From NCBI GenBank assembly GCA_021186555.1, contig JAJKFL010000039.1, positions 12,938,733 to 13,002,732 of the forward strand: a stretch of DNA of 64,000 bases. Reading direction: 5' to 3'. The DNA comes from Reticulitermes speratus (lineage: Eukaryota > Arthropoda > Insecta > Blattodea > Rhinotermitidae). Below are positions 12,096 to 22,999 of the stretch, one piece after another (positions within the stretch are counted from its first letter, which is position 1; the number at the start of each line of letters is the position of its first letter). The notes beneath the pieces are model-generated. The model was not told where the DNA came from, searched no databases, and was given only the letters and a program-made list of their open reading frames with translations. Made by a program: the position numbers and the translations under genes.

Positions 12096-12334
12096 TTGGT
12101 TTGTGTGTAGGTATGTATGACGTCATGGTATGATGAATCGACGGCAGTTTGATAGACGTGTACAATTAGCCACTGGCTACCGGCTTGTTTTTGTCGCAAC
12201 TCTCAGCTGAAACGTGAGTGCACTTGTCAGAGTTCAAGACATCAGTCTGACGTAGCGCTAATGACCGCAGTTACCTACCAAAAAGCGTATGTTTCGTAGT
12301 GTACGCTTTGCCTGGAAGCTGAGCGTGCCTTCGC

Positions 12335-12480
12335 GCACAGTTATAATTGCTCATCTGGTGAAGAAATACCCCGACTTGTGTGACACTTGTATGTTCATCG
12401 CCGTATTCACAAGAGCCCGCCATTGTGACCTAAACCAGATGAATCCTGTCCACACCGTCACAGTCTATTCCTTAATATCC
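12335..12480 (-). mobile_element. LINE 3'-end remnant
   Basis: The plus strand TTCACAAGAGCCCGCCATTG is the reverse of the DRDRWRALVNTV coding end. The 184-residue plus frame from 12289 is partly an antisense reading of it. Confidence 0.5.
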
Positions 12481-13940
12481 GTGAAGAAATTTACTAATTA
12501 CTGGAACCCCGTTGTCATTAATAATATCATGTCAACCCTAGTCCCAAATTTTTGTTTCAAAACATCTTTTCTCCTTACTTTTGTATTGAAATCCCACAAA
12601 CAGTTACATGTATGTTACAACTACGTGTGTGGAATTGATCGGATACGCTCTCTGATATTTCACAAACTTATCCTTTTTGTCATCACTTTTATCCTTAGTT
12701 CGGGCTTACACGTTCAGAAAAATGCCACATCAGCGACTCCTTTATATGTCATATACGACGATATCTTCTCTCTAACGAAATCTACACTCTTAATCGCTAA
12801 TCTGATTCCCTTATATAAACGACAGCCTGTCACTGAACGATGATAAGCTTTCTATTCTCCACAGCAAAGTACCTAATCATCTGTCTACCTGTTCTCCCAC
12901 TGAATCTAAATTAGATGTAGGCCTCATTAGTTAATCTTTTCTTTCTGATATCAGTGAATACTTAGATAACACTGAAGATATTACACTGAGATCATCTCCT
13001 TCAAAACTGGAGTAGAATTGGCTCCAAAAATAAAACTCGTCACTTTTACTGATCAGAATCTGCCCTTCGTAAAATACGTGGCAATTTCGAAAGAGAAGCT
13101 GAATGTTTACAACCCTGATTTTGGGGGAGATAATCTATATCCATGTGACTTTTAACCGAAACATCTTGCCGAATTTTTATTAAATTTGGTATTTAAAATT
13201 CTACACAAAACGTTGTACAGCCAATTTAAGTTTTGTCCATATTGTTTCAATATAATCTCCATTTTAGGCCTACATGAGGTCTGAATAGAGTTGTGTGTTT
13301 CCTCACGAAATCTGATTATCCAAAACTGGTACACGATGTTACCAGTTTTATACGCGATAACAGCTTTCATTTGAAATGTTTTTAATATGGTGAATATTTA
13401 ACGAAACGAAAGAAAATTAGTTTCTCACTGAGCAGTGCCATAGGTGTAATGTGATCAGCTTGAAGACAATGATTTTGAATTTGCAACAGATGAACAGCAA
13501 GCTGAGTGAGGCATGTAAAATTGCAAAGATAGCATTTACAAAATATGAGTACTCCAAACTGCAGTGCACTTCTCCAGAACGTAATCTCATCAATAATTTA
13601 AAATTACAGATTTTTCACTATATGACGCTTCGTAAGCGCTGAGCTAGTCTAGGCCTGCTCGGTTTTGCAAGCATGTTCTTAGCGTAATGATTTGAAAACT
13701 GCCTGTTATTACATACTATAGAAACGTTAAAATAGGTTCTTCATTGTTACAGCCTGTTGGTTCTGCCGTTTCGGCGCAGTTTAAATACTCCTGTGTGAGG
13801 TAATTCATTAATTAATTAATTCATTCATTACTGGCATTGTTACGAGCTGCTTGTAATTTGCATCGATAATTGTGTATTAGAGCACGTTTTGAAAATCTAT
13901 AACTTGTATCTTATAAAATACAACCCCACAGAGCAGAGGT
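12481..13940. other. Dipeptidase intron, nothing recognised
   Basis: AT-rich. The long frame ending at 12843 has no coding character beyond the antisense LINE part. Confidence 0.45.
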
Positions 13941-13944
13941 CCGT

Positions 13945-14120
13945 GAGATTATAATCGCTCAGCTGGTCAATAAGTGGGACCTGAAGGTTCATCGCCTTGT
14001 TGATCAGAGCCTACCTCTGGATCGTGTTCTGAGTCCGATGATACCAGCACGCATCCCCATGTGCCCTGTTTCTCCATCGTCCGGTCTGATATTCCTCCCT
14101 ATCTGCTCCTAGGTCTCCAC
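13945..14120 (-). mobile_element. Possible LINE 3'-end remnant
   Basis: CTCAGCTGGTCAATAAGTGG, AAGGTTCATCGCC and GTTGATCAGAGCC have the same order and spacing as the antisense LINE end at 12.35 kb, at low similarity. Confidence 0.35.
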
Positions 14121-14204
14121 ATACGCTATAAAATCTTCCCATTTATCTTTCCCGGCCAGAACTGCTTAAGCGCTCCACATTTTGAGAAAGTTATAGCTGG
14201 ATTA

Positions 14205-14365
14205 AGCAGCCATGGCTCAGGCGGTTAGTCGCCGAACTCTCCACGCGGAGGCCCGGGTTCAATCGCGGGTCAGTCCATGTGGGATTTGTGGTGGACAAGG
14301 TGACACTGAGACAGGTTTTCCCCCGTCCGTAGCATCTGTTGCGGGGCCCTTCACCACAAAAGAGC
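14205..14365 (+). mobile_element. SINE family D copy beside a dipeptidase exon
   Basis: CCATGGCTCAGGCGGTTAGT (A-box), CGGGTTCAATCGCGG (B-box), CAAGGTGACACTGAGACAGG, ending GCGGGGCCCTTCACCACAAA. It is antisense to the gene and ends about 35 bases from the donor at 14400. Confidence 0.75.
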
Positions 14366-14400
14366 CACAATAAGGGCTATCATTACTCCATTACTCTCAC

Positions 14401-14584
14401 CCGTCCACTAGTGGCACCTCGTGCAGCAGTCGAGTCGCCATTTCCAGGTGCTCCTGTAGCGAGGTACCAGCGTCGTTCCCGGCTCGAAGGGCTAGCGGGA
14501 CTCCCACTCCTACTCCCATCGCTACCAGAAGCACTGCTAGCACCACCAACCAGCGTCGCGGGGCGCCGATCAGCACTAGAGTCC
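14401..14584 (-). CDS. Membrane dipeptidase, exon with membrane anchor
   Basis: Minus-strand exon between acceptor GGTGTTGCAG and donor GG|GTGAGAG. It has a phase-1 start and phase-2 end, 60 full codons. It encodes two arginines followed by a hydrophobic stretch (WLVVLAVLLVAMGVGVGVPL), then a polar linker and LQEHLEMATRLLHEVPLVDG, which runs straight into the HND motif of the exon at 8145. The hydrophobic segment behind basic residues reads as a signal anchor of a type II membrane protein with the enzyme outside. An in-frame stop lies just upstream of the acceptor, so the exon cannot extend further. Codons are GC-rich compared with the flanking intron. A family D SINE ends about 35 bases from its donor site. 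Sure of the 3' half; the acceptor choice is inference. Confidence 0.88.
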
Positions 14585-14892
14585 CTGCAACACCCCGCAG
14601 CCAGGCAATATGCAATTAAGGCCCTATATTTTAAACTGTCACTTGAAACATATTCCTTTGTCAAGGCTCAGTTATACCTAAGTAGTTTCTGGTGATCCAC
14701 CTCGACACACGCCTTCTTCCACTTCAATCGCAGCTGACAAAGTTTTAACATTGTGTATGTGGGGAGTGCTTTGCACCCACCGTGATGCGAATCCCAGTTT
14801 AAACTGTGGATCCTCTGTACCAGCCGTCGTCTTCGTTGGCATCCATTTCATTACTGGGAGCTAACTGGAAATTGCGCTGCCATCTAGAAGCG

Positions 14893-15445
14893 TAGGTTCC
14901 AGGATGATCAAAGAACATGTTCAGAGATACAAACCACAAGCACACACATAGAGGCAGATTGTAGAATAATATTAATTGCGGATCGGCGACGCTCCATCAG
15001 CAGTAACACTTTGGTGGCGTTATTAGGTCTCTACCTAAGGAAGGTGCCCTACTTGAACAAATAGACATGCAACGTCTTTTGGTCAAATATGCAGGCCTTC
15101 ATTGCCTTTCAAGTCCATTGCGAGAACAGGCTTGCATCTACAAATGTGGATTGCTACCTTCGTCACAGCCAGTGAGAACAAAGAGCGTGTCTGGAGATAC
15201 AGACCACAAACACACACACACATTAGAGACAGTTTGTAGAATAATATTAATTGCGGATCGGCGAGAACAGGAAAAACATTTCAGTGGCTTTACAGTGTCG
15301 GGTTTTATGTAAAGGAGCTACTCTATAAGAAGAAATGGACACGCGCCGTCTTCCTGCCAAAAATGTTGGCCTTAATTGCGTTCAAATCCACTGCTAGAAG
15401 CCCTGGTTTGTAACCTGCTTCATTCTGCAGGGTATCCTGTGAAAA
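14893..15445 (+). repeat. Tandem duplication with 275-bp period
   Basis: GCGGATCGGCGA occurs at 14978 and 15253, and GGCCTTxATTGCxTTC at 15094 and 15369, both 275 bases apart. Neighbouring words (GAGATACAxACCACAA, TAATATTAATTGCGG) repeat in the same order. The copies have diverged by about 10-20 percent by eye. Confidence 0.8.
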
Positions 15446-15475
15446 ATAAGTTGATATGATGTAATACACGGACAA

Positions 15476-15727
15476 GCCGATCCTGGTGGCCGCGCGGTCT
15501 AAGGCCTGGGTTTGCGGCCGCTTGCTTGCTGGGATTGTGGGTTCGAATTCCGCCGAGGGCATGGATGTGTCTCTTGTGATTGTTGTGTGTTGTCAGGTAG
15601 AGGTCTCTGCGTCGGGGCGATCACTCGTCCAGAGGGGTCCTACCGACTGTGGTGTGTCTGAGTGTGATCGTGAAGGCTCGACAATGAGGAGGACCTATCC
15701 CACTAGGGGCTGCTGAGCCATAAAAAA
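15476..15727 (+). mobile_element. SINE family E copy
   Basis: CCGATCCTGGTGGCCGCGCG, GTGGGTTCGAATTCC, TTGTCAGGTAGAGGTCTCTG, CTACCGACTGTGGTGTGTC and an A tail. Flanks ACACGGACAA and TACGTGGACAA suggest a degraded target duplication. Confidence 0.75.
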
Positions 15728-17604
15728 AGTACGTGGACAAACCAGGGGGGAAAGACTATGGTGCCGTCATCCCAGCGTAGTGGCTAACATATAGCAAGGT
15801 TAGGCACAACATCGGGGCCCACGACCCTTTCGCAATAAATTTTTGTTTAAATTGGAGCCTATTCGCGAGAACAAAAAAATTAAATAAATTGCTTTATTTG
15901 AAAACCAATTCAATTTTTGACAATTTTTTAAAAAGTGGTCGTGTACGTAATGGGCACTATAGGGCCCATCTGTATGCTTTGCATAGGGGGTCCAAAAATC
16001 GTAGCTGCACCAATGATTCTTTCCGTCGAATGCTTTAGTCTATACGTGAGATGAGCAGGAAGTGTAAATTTCTCGTGCTTCCTCTTCTCCACCATACTGC
16101 CTCCCGATTGAGGTACTGACCACCTCAACCGTGCTCCTCCACTGGTTGGTTCAGCCCGGCTAACACAGCTTGAAGAATCCCGACTTGAATTTTTCTTAGC
16201 GTGGTGGTTGTGGTACCGTGAATTACGAGTACTAATTATACAGTTAATATTCCGTTTATGTGGCTAATCCCACAGATAGCCAATAGTTTATGTTAAATTT
16301 CTCAACTGTAACCAAGTCCCTCATTGCTGCGGAATTTGTGTTTTTAACATGTGGAAAAGTCATTTTATGTAAAATTTGTGTGGTCCGTGTCCGTAAAAGA
16401 ATCCTACGTAATCTTTCCCCATTTGCTCATTCAGTTGGCGCCCTCAAGCTGTAAGCTCAATGTTTAATTTCATGTTGCTGCTTTATGTTCCACAGAAAAT
16501 AACCATAACAATCAATGCATGTTTCTCGAACGGCTGTTATGAAACGGATTTTCCATGACTGTACGTCACGTACAGTATCGTCGCTTGTTGATAAAGTAAC
16601 TAAATGATATGGAGATGGGGTGGCATGTAGTCTGATGGGATTCGTGCCAAGTTACATGGGGAGCCATCCATCGGTTCAATCATTATTACTGGGGATGGAC
16701 ACACAGTATGGTACCTGAGCCTGTCCTGTCACGTAAAATGAATTGACTAAAAGTGCTATGCAAAAATTCGGCAGAAAGTACGTTACAGTGAGCTTGGCCA
16801 GTAAAATGACTTTAGTGATTTTTCCATTAATTTTAATTTCGGGGTTTTCAGGTGGTCCTGTGACCGAAATGAGCAGAAAAGTATTAGGTATAATAAATGA
16901 GGATGAATGTATTTTTTGTCTAAAGTGGTGGTCTGTTACTGCCTATTAGTAAAATTACTGACTTACAGGATGTACTCTCGGGTTTCGGTTCCCGGCAGGA
17001 CAAAGATTTCCGGTCAAGGCCTTCATCTAGAGCCTAGGTTAAAATGCATGGAGCTTTACCTCCAGCTCATCGTATTGTCTTTATTGCGTAGACGAGTTTA
17101 ACGCTACCTTTCGCAGTCCGCACACGAAGAAAGAAGTGATAATAATTTGGAGCAGTGTGCAGGCAGCAATAACGCAAGGCGCCGCTCGTATAAATTACAC
17201 AGCTGGAAAGCCAAGGGTACATTGTCTGCTGCAGCACGTGGGAAAACGGGGGATAAATAATTACGCTGGTTTTTATTGCCGGTTAGGAATTTCCTTGAAG
17301 CAAGGCTGCCCCCTACCTGCAGCAAGTCTCTTTCGTAATTCAATTACTGCTGTATATGCCTGCATTTACTGCTTCACATTGTGCAACCAACCGTAAGAAC
17401 ATTGGCATATTTTAATTTTCTGAAGGAATAGGTATTAGTTTCAAAAGCACGTTAACCTTCAGTAATAAATCATAATTTGTTGCCTTCTAATAATATGGTA
17501 AGTAGTTTAAACAAAGACTATGGGAGGGGATGGAAATTTATCACGCACGTGGAAACTATGAATGAAATTTTGACCGAAAAACCTCGAAGGAAGACGCCCT
17601 GAGT
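15728..17604. other. Dipeptidase intron, nothing sure
   Basis: Near 16980-17100 a stretch with GTTTCGGTTCCCGGCAGG may be a worn tRNA-like SINE head of another family. The rest is featureless. Confidence 0.4.
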
Positions 17605-17617
17605 TATCTAGGCATAC

Positions 17618-17808
17618 TCTCCTCTCCTATGGCTCGACAGCCCTATATAGGCCTGGGCCTCCTCGTTTCGTCGAGGTTTCATGATCACACACATTTGAGA
17701 CACACCACAGTCGGTAGGACTCCTCTGGACGAGGGACCAGCTCCTCGCAGAGACCTCTACCTGACAACACACAGCACTCACAAGAGACAGACATCCATGC
17801 CCCCGGTG

Positions 17809-17854
<46 letters not shown>

Positions 17855-18055
17855 CTGTCCGGGGTTTTTCCCCTTTGATCCATTTTTGTACTGTTTAAAT
17901 CATTTCGTCCTTCATGTCACTATACGTTCCATACTACCGACCTTACAACAAACACAACACAAACATCCATGCCCCCGGCGGGATTCGAACCCACGATCCT
18001 AGTAAGCGAGCGGCCGAAGACCCACGCCTTAGACCGCACGGCCACTGGGATCGGC
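17618..18055 (-). mobile_element. SINE family E copy split by an insertion
   Basis: The 3' half (CCTATGGCTC to GACAGACATCC) and 5' half (ATTCGAACCCACGATCC to CACTGGGATCGGC) are separated by an insert at 17811-17962. The 13 bases TATCTAGGCATAC flank the whole (17605-17617 and 18056-18068), a target duplication of the SINE itself. Confidence 0.8.
17811..17962 (-). mobile_element. Short retroposed insert with long A tail, nested in SINE E
   Basis: A run of 42 T (A tail on the minus strand), then about 110 bases beginning GCCTGTCCGGGGTTTTTCCC. The 20 bases ACATCCATGCCCCCGGxGGG lie on both sides (17791-17810 and 17963-17982, one mismatch), a target duplication. No similarity to families A, C or D; it may be a 5'-truncated LINE or a processed transcript. 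Confidence 0.7.
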
Positions 18056-18892
18056 TATCTAGGCATACAGGGGAGAATAATACTGAAATGAGTCAGAGGA
18101 ATACTGGAATACGATCCAGTGGGTGGGTTTCTGTGAATATCGTAGTGTCCTTTAAAAGTAGGAAATTTCTGTACCGGCAAACTCACTAAGGTTTATATAA
18201 ACTTACAGGAAGGTCCTATACCATGACACCAGTCATTTTACAAAAGTATATCAAGTTGGAGGCTCTACAACAAGGATTTAGATACGATACAAAGTTACAT
18301 GTGATGAGTGAAGGTGTGTTCTTGTTAAAATTGTAGTCTATTATGATATAGTATGTATGTCTGACAGGACTGGGGAAAAATACGACGTTCCTCAATTGCG
18401 TATCCGATGGCTGATCATTATTCGAACCTAGCAGCCTATCTCCTGAATGCCAGAAACACGAATTACTGCTGTGCTAATCCAAGCAGCTGATGTTCTTGCT
18501 GTGGGTAGTACAGCAAATGTAGAGAAGTAACCCTCTTGCAGAAATTATGCAGTTGTACATAGCGTTTTCTTTTCGCAGTGTGCCCCGCATGCTACAGGGG
18601 GCACCGTTGTTACGGCAACATACCGTCGTAGCGCTGCTTAAATAATAATTGAACTGAATAAACAAGTGGCGTTCTCTGCTCGCTCACTCGCTGGCTCCAC
18701 TTTGTTATGTAATAATAAAAGCAACACCTGGCGTCGTCTTATTACCTATTAGAAAGCGTGTGTGCGCCTGGCTATGAGAGGATGATAAATGGTGGGAATT
18801 TGAAAGGAGGGAAGGAACCAGCTTACTGACAGACTTCACGAATTCCTGACTTTAACTTAATAAGGGAAAGGGAAGTCCCAGATACGTTAGAA

Positions 18893-19100
18893 GCTGAAGA
18901 TATAACGCCATGTTGATTGGTAATTTGCTACCGACGTTTTCGAGGAGCTGGCTGACTCCATCTTTACGGTAGTGCAATAAGAGTAAGTTGTTTGGGAGAA
19001 CTGCTTGCAATTTTTTATACTACTCTGAACATGGAGACAGCAAGCTCCTCCGAGACGTTTGTAGCAAAGTACCAATAAACACGGCGTCAAGTTCCAAAAT
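18893..19100. mobile_element. Foldback/terminal repeat, ACGGCGT family
   Basis: Left arm (ACGCCATGTTGATTGGTAAT and GACGTTTTCGAGGAGCTGG) and right arm (GGAGACAGCAAGCTCCTCCG, ACCAATAAACACGGCGTCA) are inverted relatives. Related single arms lie at 32905-32972 and 49613-49665, and inverted pairs at 61535-61615 and 63143-63325. The translated remnant VFWNLTPC nearby is seen again at about 61.8 kb. Confidence 0.55.
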
Positions 19101-19489
19101 ACTCTGTGTTTCATCAACAATGCTATGAAAACCTCAAGTCACACAATTAGAAGCTCTTCTGTTTTCTGTAGCTTAACGTGTGAACATGGACGTTACCTAC
19201 TTCTCGAAATTAACAAAATTATGGTTCTCAGTAGCGCAGGATATGCCCTGAACGGCACAGTTCTGTGTTGTAGAAGCCAAGGATTCAGCAGTCCCTGAAC
19301 CCTCAAACCAGTTTCACCCAGTTTACAACTTCATAAACTGTTTCTTGTTTCAATAGTCCACTGTTTTCCCATCATCGATGTTGTCGACCAAAATCGTGTT
19401 CCACGAGATTTATTTGCCAAAATTTAATTCCATGGAGCCGAATCCTTAAGAAGTTAGTAGTCCCCTAATTAGCCAAGAAATTCTCGCCT

Positions 19490-19925
19490 TCTATTGAACC
19501 AAAAGAATCTTTACAGTGTTCACAAGATCCCTCCGTTGGCCAATGTATTCACGCAGATGAATCCATTCTTCATCTTCAAAAATTGTATCTGTAACGTTCT
19601 TTTTTAATATTAATCTCTTTTCTAAGTTTAGATCTTGTAAGTTGTATCTTCCTTTCAGGTTCTTCCTCCACAATTTTGTATGTATTTATAATCTCTGCCG
19701 TGCGTGTTACGTGTCCCTTTCGTCTCATCTCCCTTGATTTTATCAAGCTAATAATATTTCGTAAAGGGTCCAAATCTTCTCTGTAGCAGCCAATTCTCGT
19801 TCTTGTGTTCTTTCGATACTTATTCTTTCTCATCCTCCTTAATTCAGTTAATTCTGGTCTTCTAAGTCTAGTTGAGGGATGTAAGTCTTTAATTTCTTTG
19901 TCAATAAATTTCTCATAGCTCACTC
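19490..19925 (-). mobile_element. LINE remnant 2, same family
   Basis: Minus strand: DPLRNIISLIKSREMRRKGH, VTRTAEI, IVEEEPERKIQL and EDEEWIHLREYIGQRRDLVN in order. This is the conserved K-S-R-x-M-R-W-x-G-H-V ... D-R-x-x-W-R-x-L-V-N pattern, with two visible frame changes. Confidence 0.7.
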
Positions 19926-20065
19926 CTGAGATTATTATCTTATTGGTTTCTGTGCTCTAAATGATGTGGCAGAAATGTATGTCAAATTCCTTAATAGTAG
20001 GCATTCTGAAATTTGGCAATTGTACCTTCAGTTCTTTTGCATTCGTACTGAAAAAGCAACAATAA

Positions 20066-20107
20066 AATTAAATTTTAGGACAATAATTATTGTCCTAAAA
20101 TTTAATT
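20066..20107. repeat. Perfect 42-bp palindrome
   Basis: The 21-base arms AATTAAATTTTAGGACAATAA and their exact complement meet with no spacer. Followed 20 bases later by a second perfect palindrome. Confidence 0.95.
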
Positions 20108-20127
20108 ACATCATTGCTTTATTTTGC

Positions 20128-20165
20128 TTACGCAGTTCACAGATTATAATCTGTGAACTGCGTAA
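20128..20165. repeat. Perfect 38-bp palindrome
   Basis: Arms TTACGCAGTTCACAGATTA and their exact complement, no spacer. The flanking TTTTGCATT and AATGCAAAA-like words suggest a larger nested fold with the palindrome at 20066. Confidence 0.95.
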
Positions 20166-21184
20166 TGCAAAACTGGCTGTATATCACTATTTGAATCATA
20201 GGCCAGTAACATGGTGTGATCACGTCTGTATGGTGGACATACGAAACTGACCTGTGATAAGAAGTCATTTTTTTCATAGTCAAAACGAAATTAGAATTCA
20301 AATTGACCCTGTCAAACGTGTCTGCAAAACATCTGTTGTTTCGAGTTACTGGTGCTGGTCACGCTGATGTGCCTGTACCTTTCCTGCTACGTACTAAAGA
20401 TTTACGTTTAGTATAGATTTTGCGCGGGCCCTATATTGTTAATATATTTGCAGAAGTTTACCTAAAAAAAAATTTGTCTTTTCTTTTTTCGAAAATCTAT
20501 TGCCATAAAATTTCAGGAGCATACATTAACTGGCTATATTATCACTTTCACGTTTGAAGTTATGATAGTTTTCTTCTTGGCCTAGGATCTATTGCTGATT
20601 GTGATAATTTAAAATACACAAATATAAAGTGGATTTTGATTTCTTGATTTTCAGATCCGTTAATTAATTCAAAGGTCATTAGGTGGACACACTGTTGTGA
20701 AGATGTATTTTCATACAAGGGATCGCTGCAGCAGAGTTTGCTTTCTGCTCTGTGTTGCCGCAGTACAGATATTTCCATGCCATATCGAGGAAGGACTGAT
20801 TGACTTACAGGATCGATTCCAGAATTGACCTGTTTTATTGATGAGGCAGTTATTGTCCGTCACAATTACGAATCCTCAAGGACACTGTGTCCTGTGGCTT
20901 GCGAGCGTTAATATTTGAAGCCCGTGTATCGTCCCTCACCTGTCAGTCTCTTGTGATGTTGGATATGTGCCGCTGTCCACTGTGCTGCGTGTTGGTTATT
21001 CAGTGCTCATTCTGTCGGTCTTTTTTTCTGACGCACTGACTGTGACTGTGTTCGATTGACACCCATCTGGTTTCATGTGCGTCTCTTTTAACAAATCCAG
21101 TTTAATGAAAAAATTACAATCAATGATTTAAGTAACAAATTTAAATGTGACACATCAATACATTGCAGTAGGTATGGCGACGAC

Positions 21185-21320
21185 GAGACTAGGGCTGGAT
21201 GACTTCTGTTTCTCGAAGTTTCCATACCAGCTCTGGGGCCAATCCAGTCTCTTGTTCAGTGGTTAATGGGGCCTTATTTCCCGGAGACAAAGCGACGGGC
21301 GTGAAGCTAACCAAGCACAG
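21185..21320 (+). mobile_element. SINE family A fragment (body only)
   Basis: CCAGCTCTGGGGCCAATCCAG, then TTTCCCGGAGACAAAGCG, without the tRNA-like head. Confidence 0.5.
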
Positions 21321-21639
21321 AAAAGTTTAAACTATGTAATACATATTTCGGATGTGCACCATAAGTATGGAAATAGTAGAAGCAGCGTGTAGGTTTTGAA
21401 GGTAACATTTAATGGGAAAAAGTGTTATGTTCTCCATCTTCTCAAAATGGAGTAACTGTCAGAAAGGTGAAGAGAATTACATTCATAGGCACCTCATAAT
21501 TCGTGCTTTTCACCCCTGTTATTAACATTATCAAATGGTCAAATCAAGGAAGGTGTGTCTCGAAGGTTCGTAAATATGAGATTAAAAATATGTACGCAGT
21601 TTTAGTCGGAGAACCTGATGGGGAGTGATTATTTGGGAG

Positions 21640-21835
21640 ACATACATGCAGGGTAATAGTAAAATGAGTCTTCAAGAATATAGAGTGTGTAGATGTGGAC
21701 TGGATTCGTCTGGCTCAGGTTATGGCCCAGTGGCTGATTCTTGTGAACACGGTAATGAATTTTGGGGTTTCATTACAGGTGGGAATTTCTTAACCTGGTG
21801 GCCAGCTTCTCAAAAATGACCCAGCCCCATTGACT
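21640..21835 (+). mobile_element. LINE 3'-end remnant
   Basis: AAATGAGTCTTCAAGAATAT, GGACTGGATTCGTCTGGCTC, TTGTGAACACGGTAATGAAT, then the tail GGGAATTTCTTAACCTGGTG and CAGCTTCTCAAAAATGACCC. Confidence 0.6.
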
Positions 21836-22139
21836 TACTTACTCCATTCGGCGTTGCTACTGTGGGAATTCACAGAAAAGGGGAGGGGGGGGACAAAAAT
21901 CCTTTTAAATGCAGACCTTAGTGACCTGAAGTCTTAAGAAAATCACTCGTTTTTGGCCGTAGGCCTACCTTATACAAGCGTATTGAGAATCTTTTTATAG
22001 CGCGCATATGTGCCTAAACACGTGTTTAATGTTACGTGTATCAGATCTGTATGAAAACTGTAACATAACATTGAAGATGTCAATACTTAATAACCAACTA
22101 AATGCACATTTGTTTGAAACTATTTTATAGTTTATTAAA

Positions 22140-22196
22140 TTCCCCTACATATGTTTCGGTCTACTTATAGACCATCTTCAGGGGGTCACAAACTAC
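22140..22196 (-). ncRNA. Hammerhead-like cassette, minus strand
   Basis: Minus strand order: CCCC, CTGAAGA, T, GGTCTA...TAGACC, GAAA, CATATGT, A, GGGG. Stem I of 4 bp, stem II of 6 bp, stem III very short. TTTAATAAACTA follows. Confidence 0.45.
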
Positions 22197-22772
22197 ACTT
22201 ATTTCACGTCCATATGTTCAGTCAATTGCTATATGCAGTCTAGATCACTTTTGTCTTATATGTAGGTTGTAAAAACACTTTAAAACGGATACACGTTTAA
22301 CATTGTAAAATACATGTAAAACACACTGTATAACAACTTAAAGTCTTGTCTGAGTTGTATGTACACGGTTAAAATAGCAGCACAATTTTCATGTTTTAGC
22401 TCGTCATTGGCTAATTGATGCATAAAATCGTGGTTTTGTGTGTTCTGAAGATTATATTTGTATTAAGCTGTAAAACGAATAAATAAATAATTAGAAACTG
22501 ATTTATTCCCTTACTAAGTTTTTTATATCATTTAGGTTAACAAGTTAATTTCTTGAATGACATAACCTGTTTTGTTTCGTGTGCTGTCTTTGTTAGTGGT
22601 GCGAACTGTTAGATTATCTAGTGGGCTAAGTATTGAGTGAAAAGGCACGGTGAAAGTAATATAAGATTGAAGATGTCAATTTACGTTTTAAATATATGGA
22701 AGCAATATTAAAGTAAGCTAACAATTATATAAAACACTTGTGGGGTTGAGGCGCCAGATTATCGGGTCTCAC

Positions 22773-22869
22773 CTGTCCCAGTGCCTTCGCGTCGTAAAGT
22801 TGAAGCGGGAGCCACACAAAGCTGCCACTCAGTCCCAGAGGAGAGCGGAACGGATTTCATGGCTTTATA
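22773..22869 (-). CDS. Candidate exon of the dipeptidase N-terminal region
   Basis: A 97-base open stretch on the minus strand. It has acceptor CCACTTCCACAAG and donor GGGACAG|GTGAGACC, starts in phase 0 and ends in phase 1. It reads YKAMKSVPLSSGTEWQLCVA and on to Gly-Thr-Gly. The phases fit exactly between the exon at 28534 (ends phase 0) and the exon at 14584 (starts phase 1), and it is GC-rich against AT-rich surroundings. The ATG at its fifth to eighth codons sits in a fair Kozak context, so it could also start a shorter isoform. No homology is recalled for this part; the call rests on splice sites and phase. Confidence 0.5.
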
Positions 22870-22999
22870 CTTGTGGAAGTGGACATTGAGTGAGTGAGGG
22901 TCATACATACGGAATCAGCCTTCCAGCACACGAATAAAACACGTTTCCTACCCAGCATTTCTTTTTGTCTGAGCGCATAGTCTTTGGCGCCAAATAAAT

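Noticed and set aside
12289-12843. 184-codon plus-strand gene
   Set aside because: Its first third is the antisense of a LINE 3' end; the rest is AT-rich without coding signs or splice sites.
14339-14695. Plus-strand gene of 118 codons
   Set aside because: It is the opposite strand of the dipeptidase membrane-anchor exon plus the end of a SINE.
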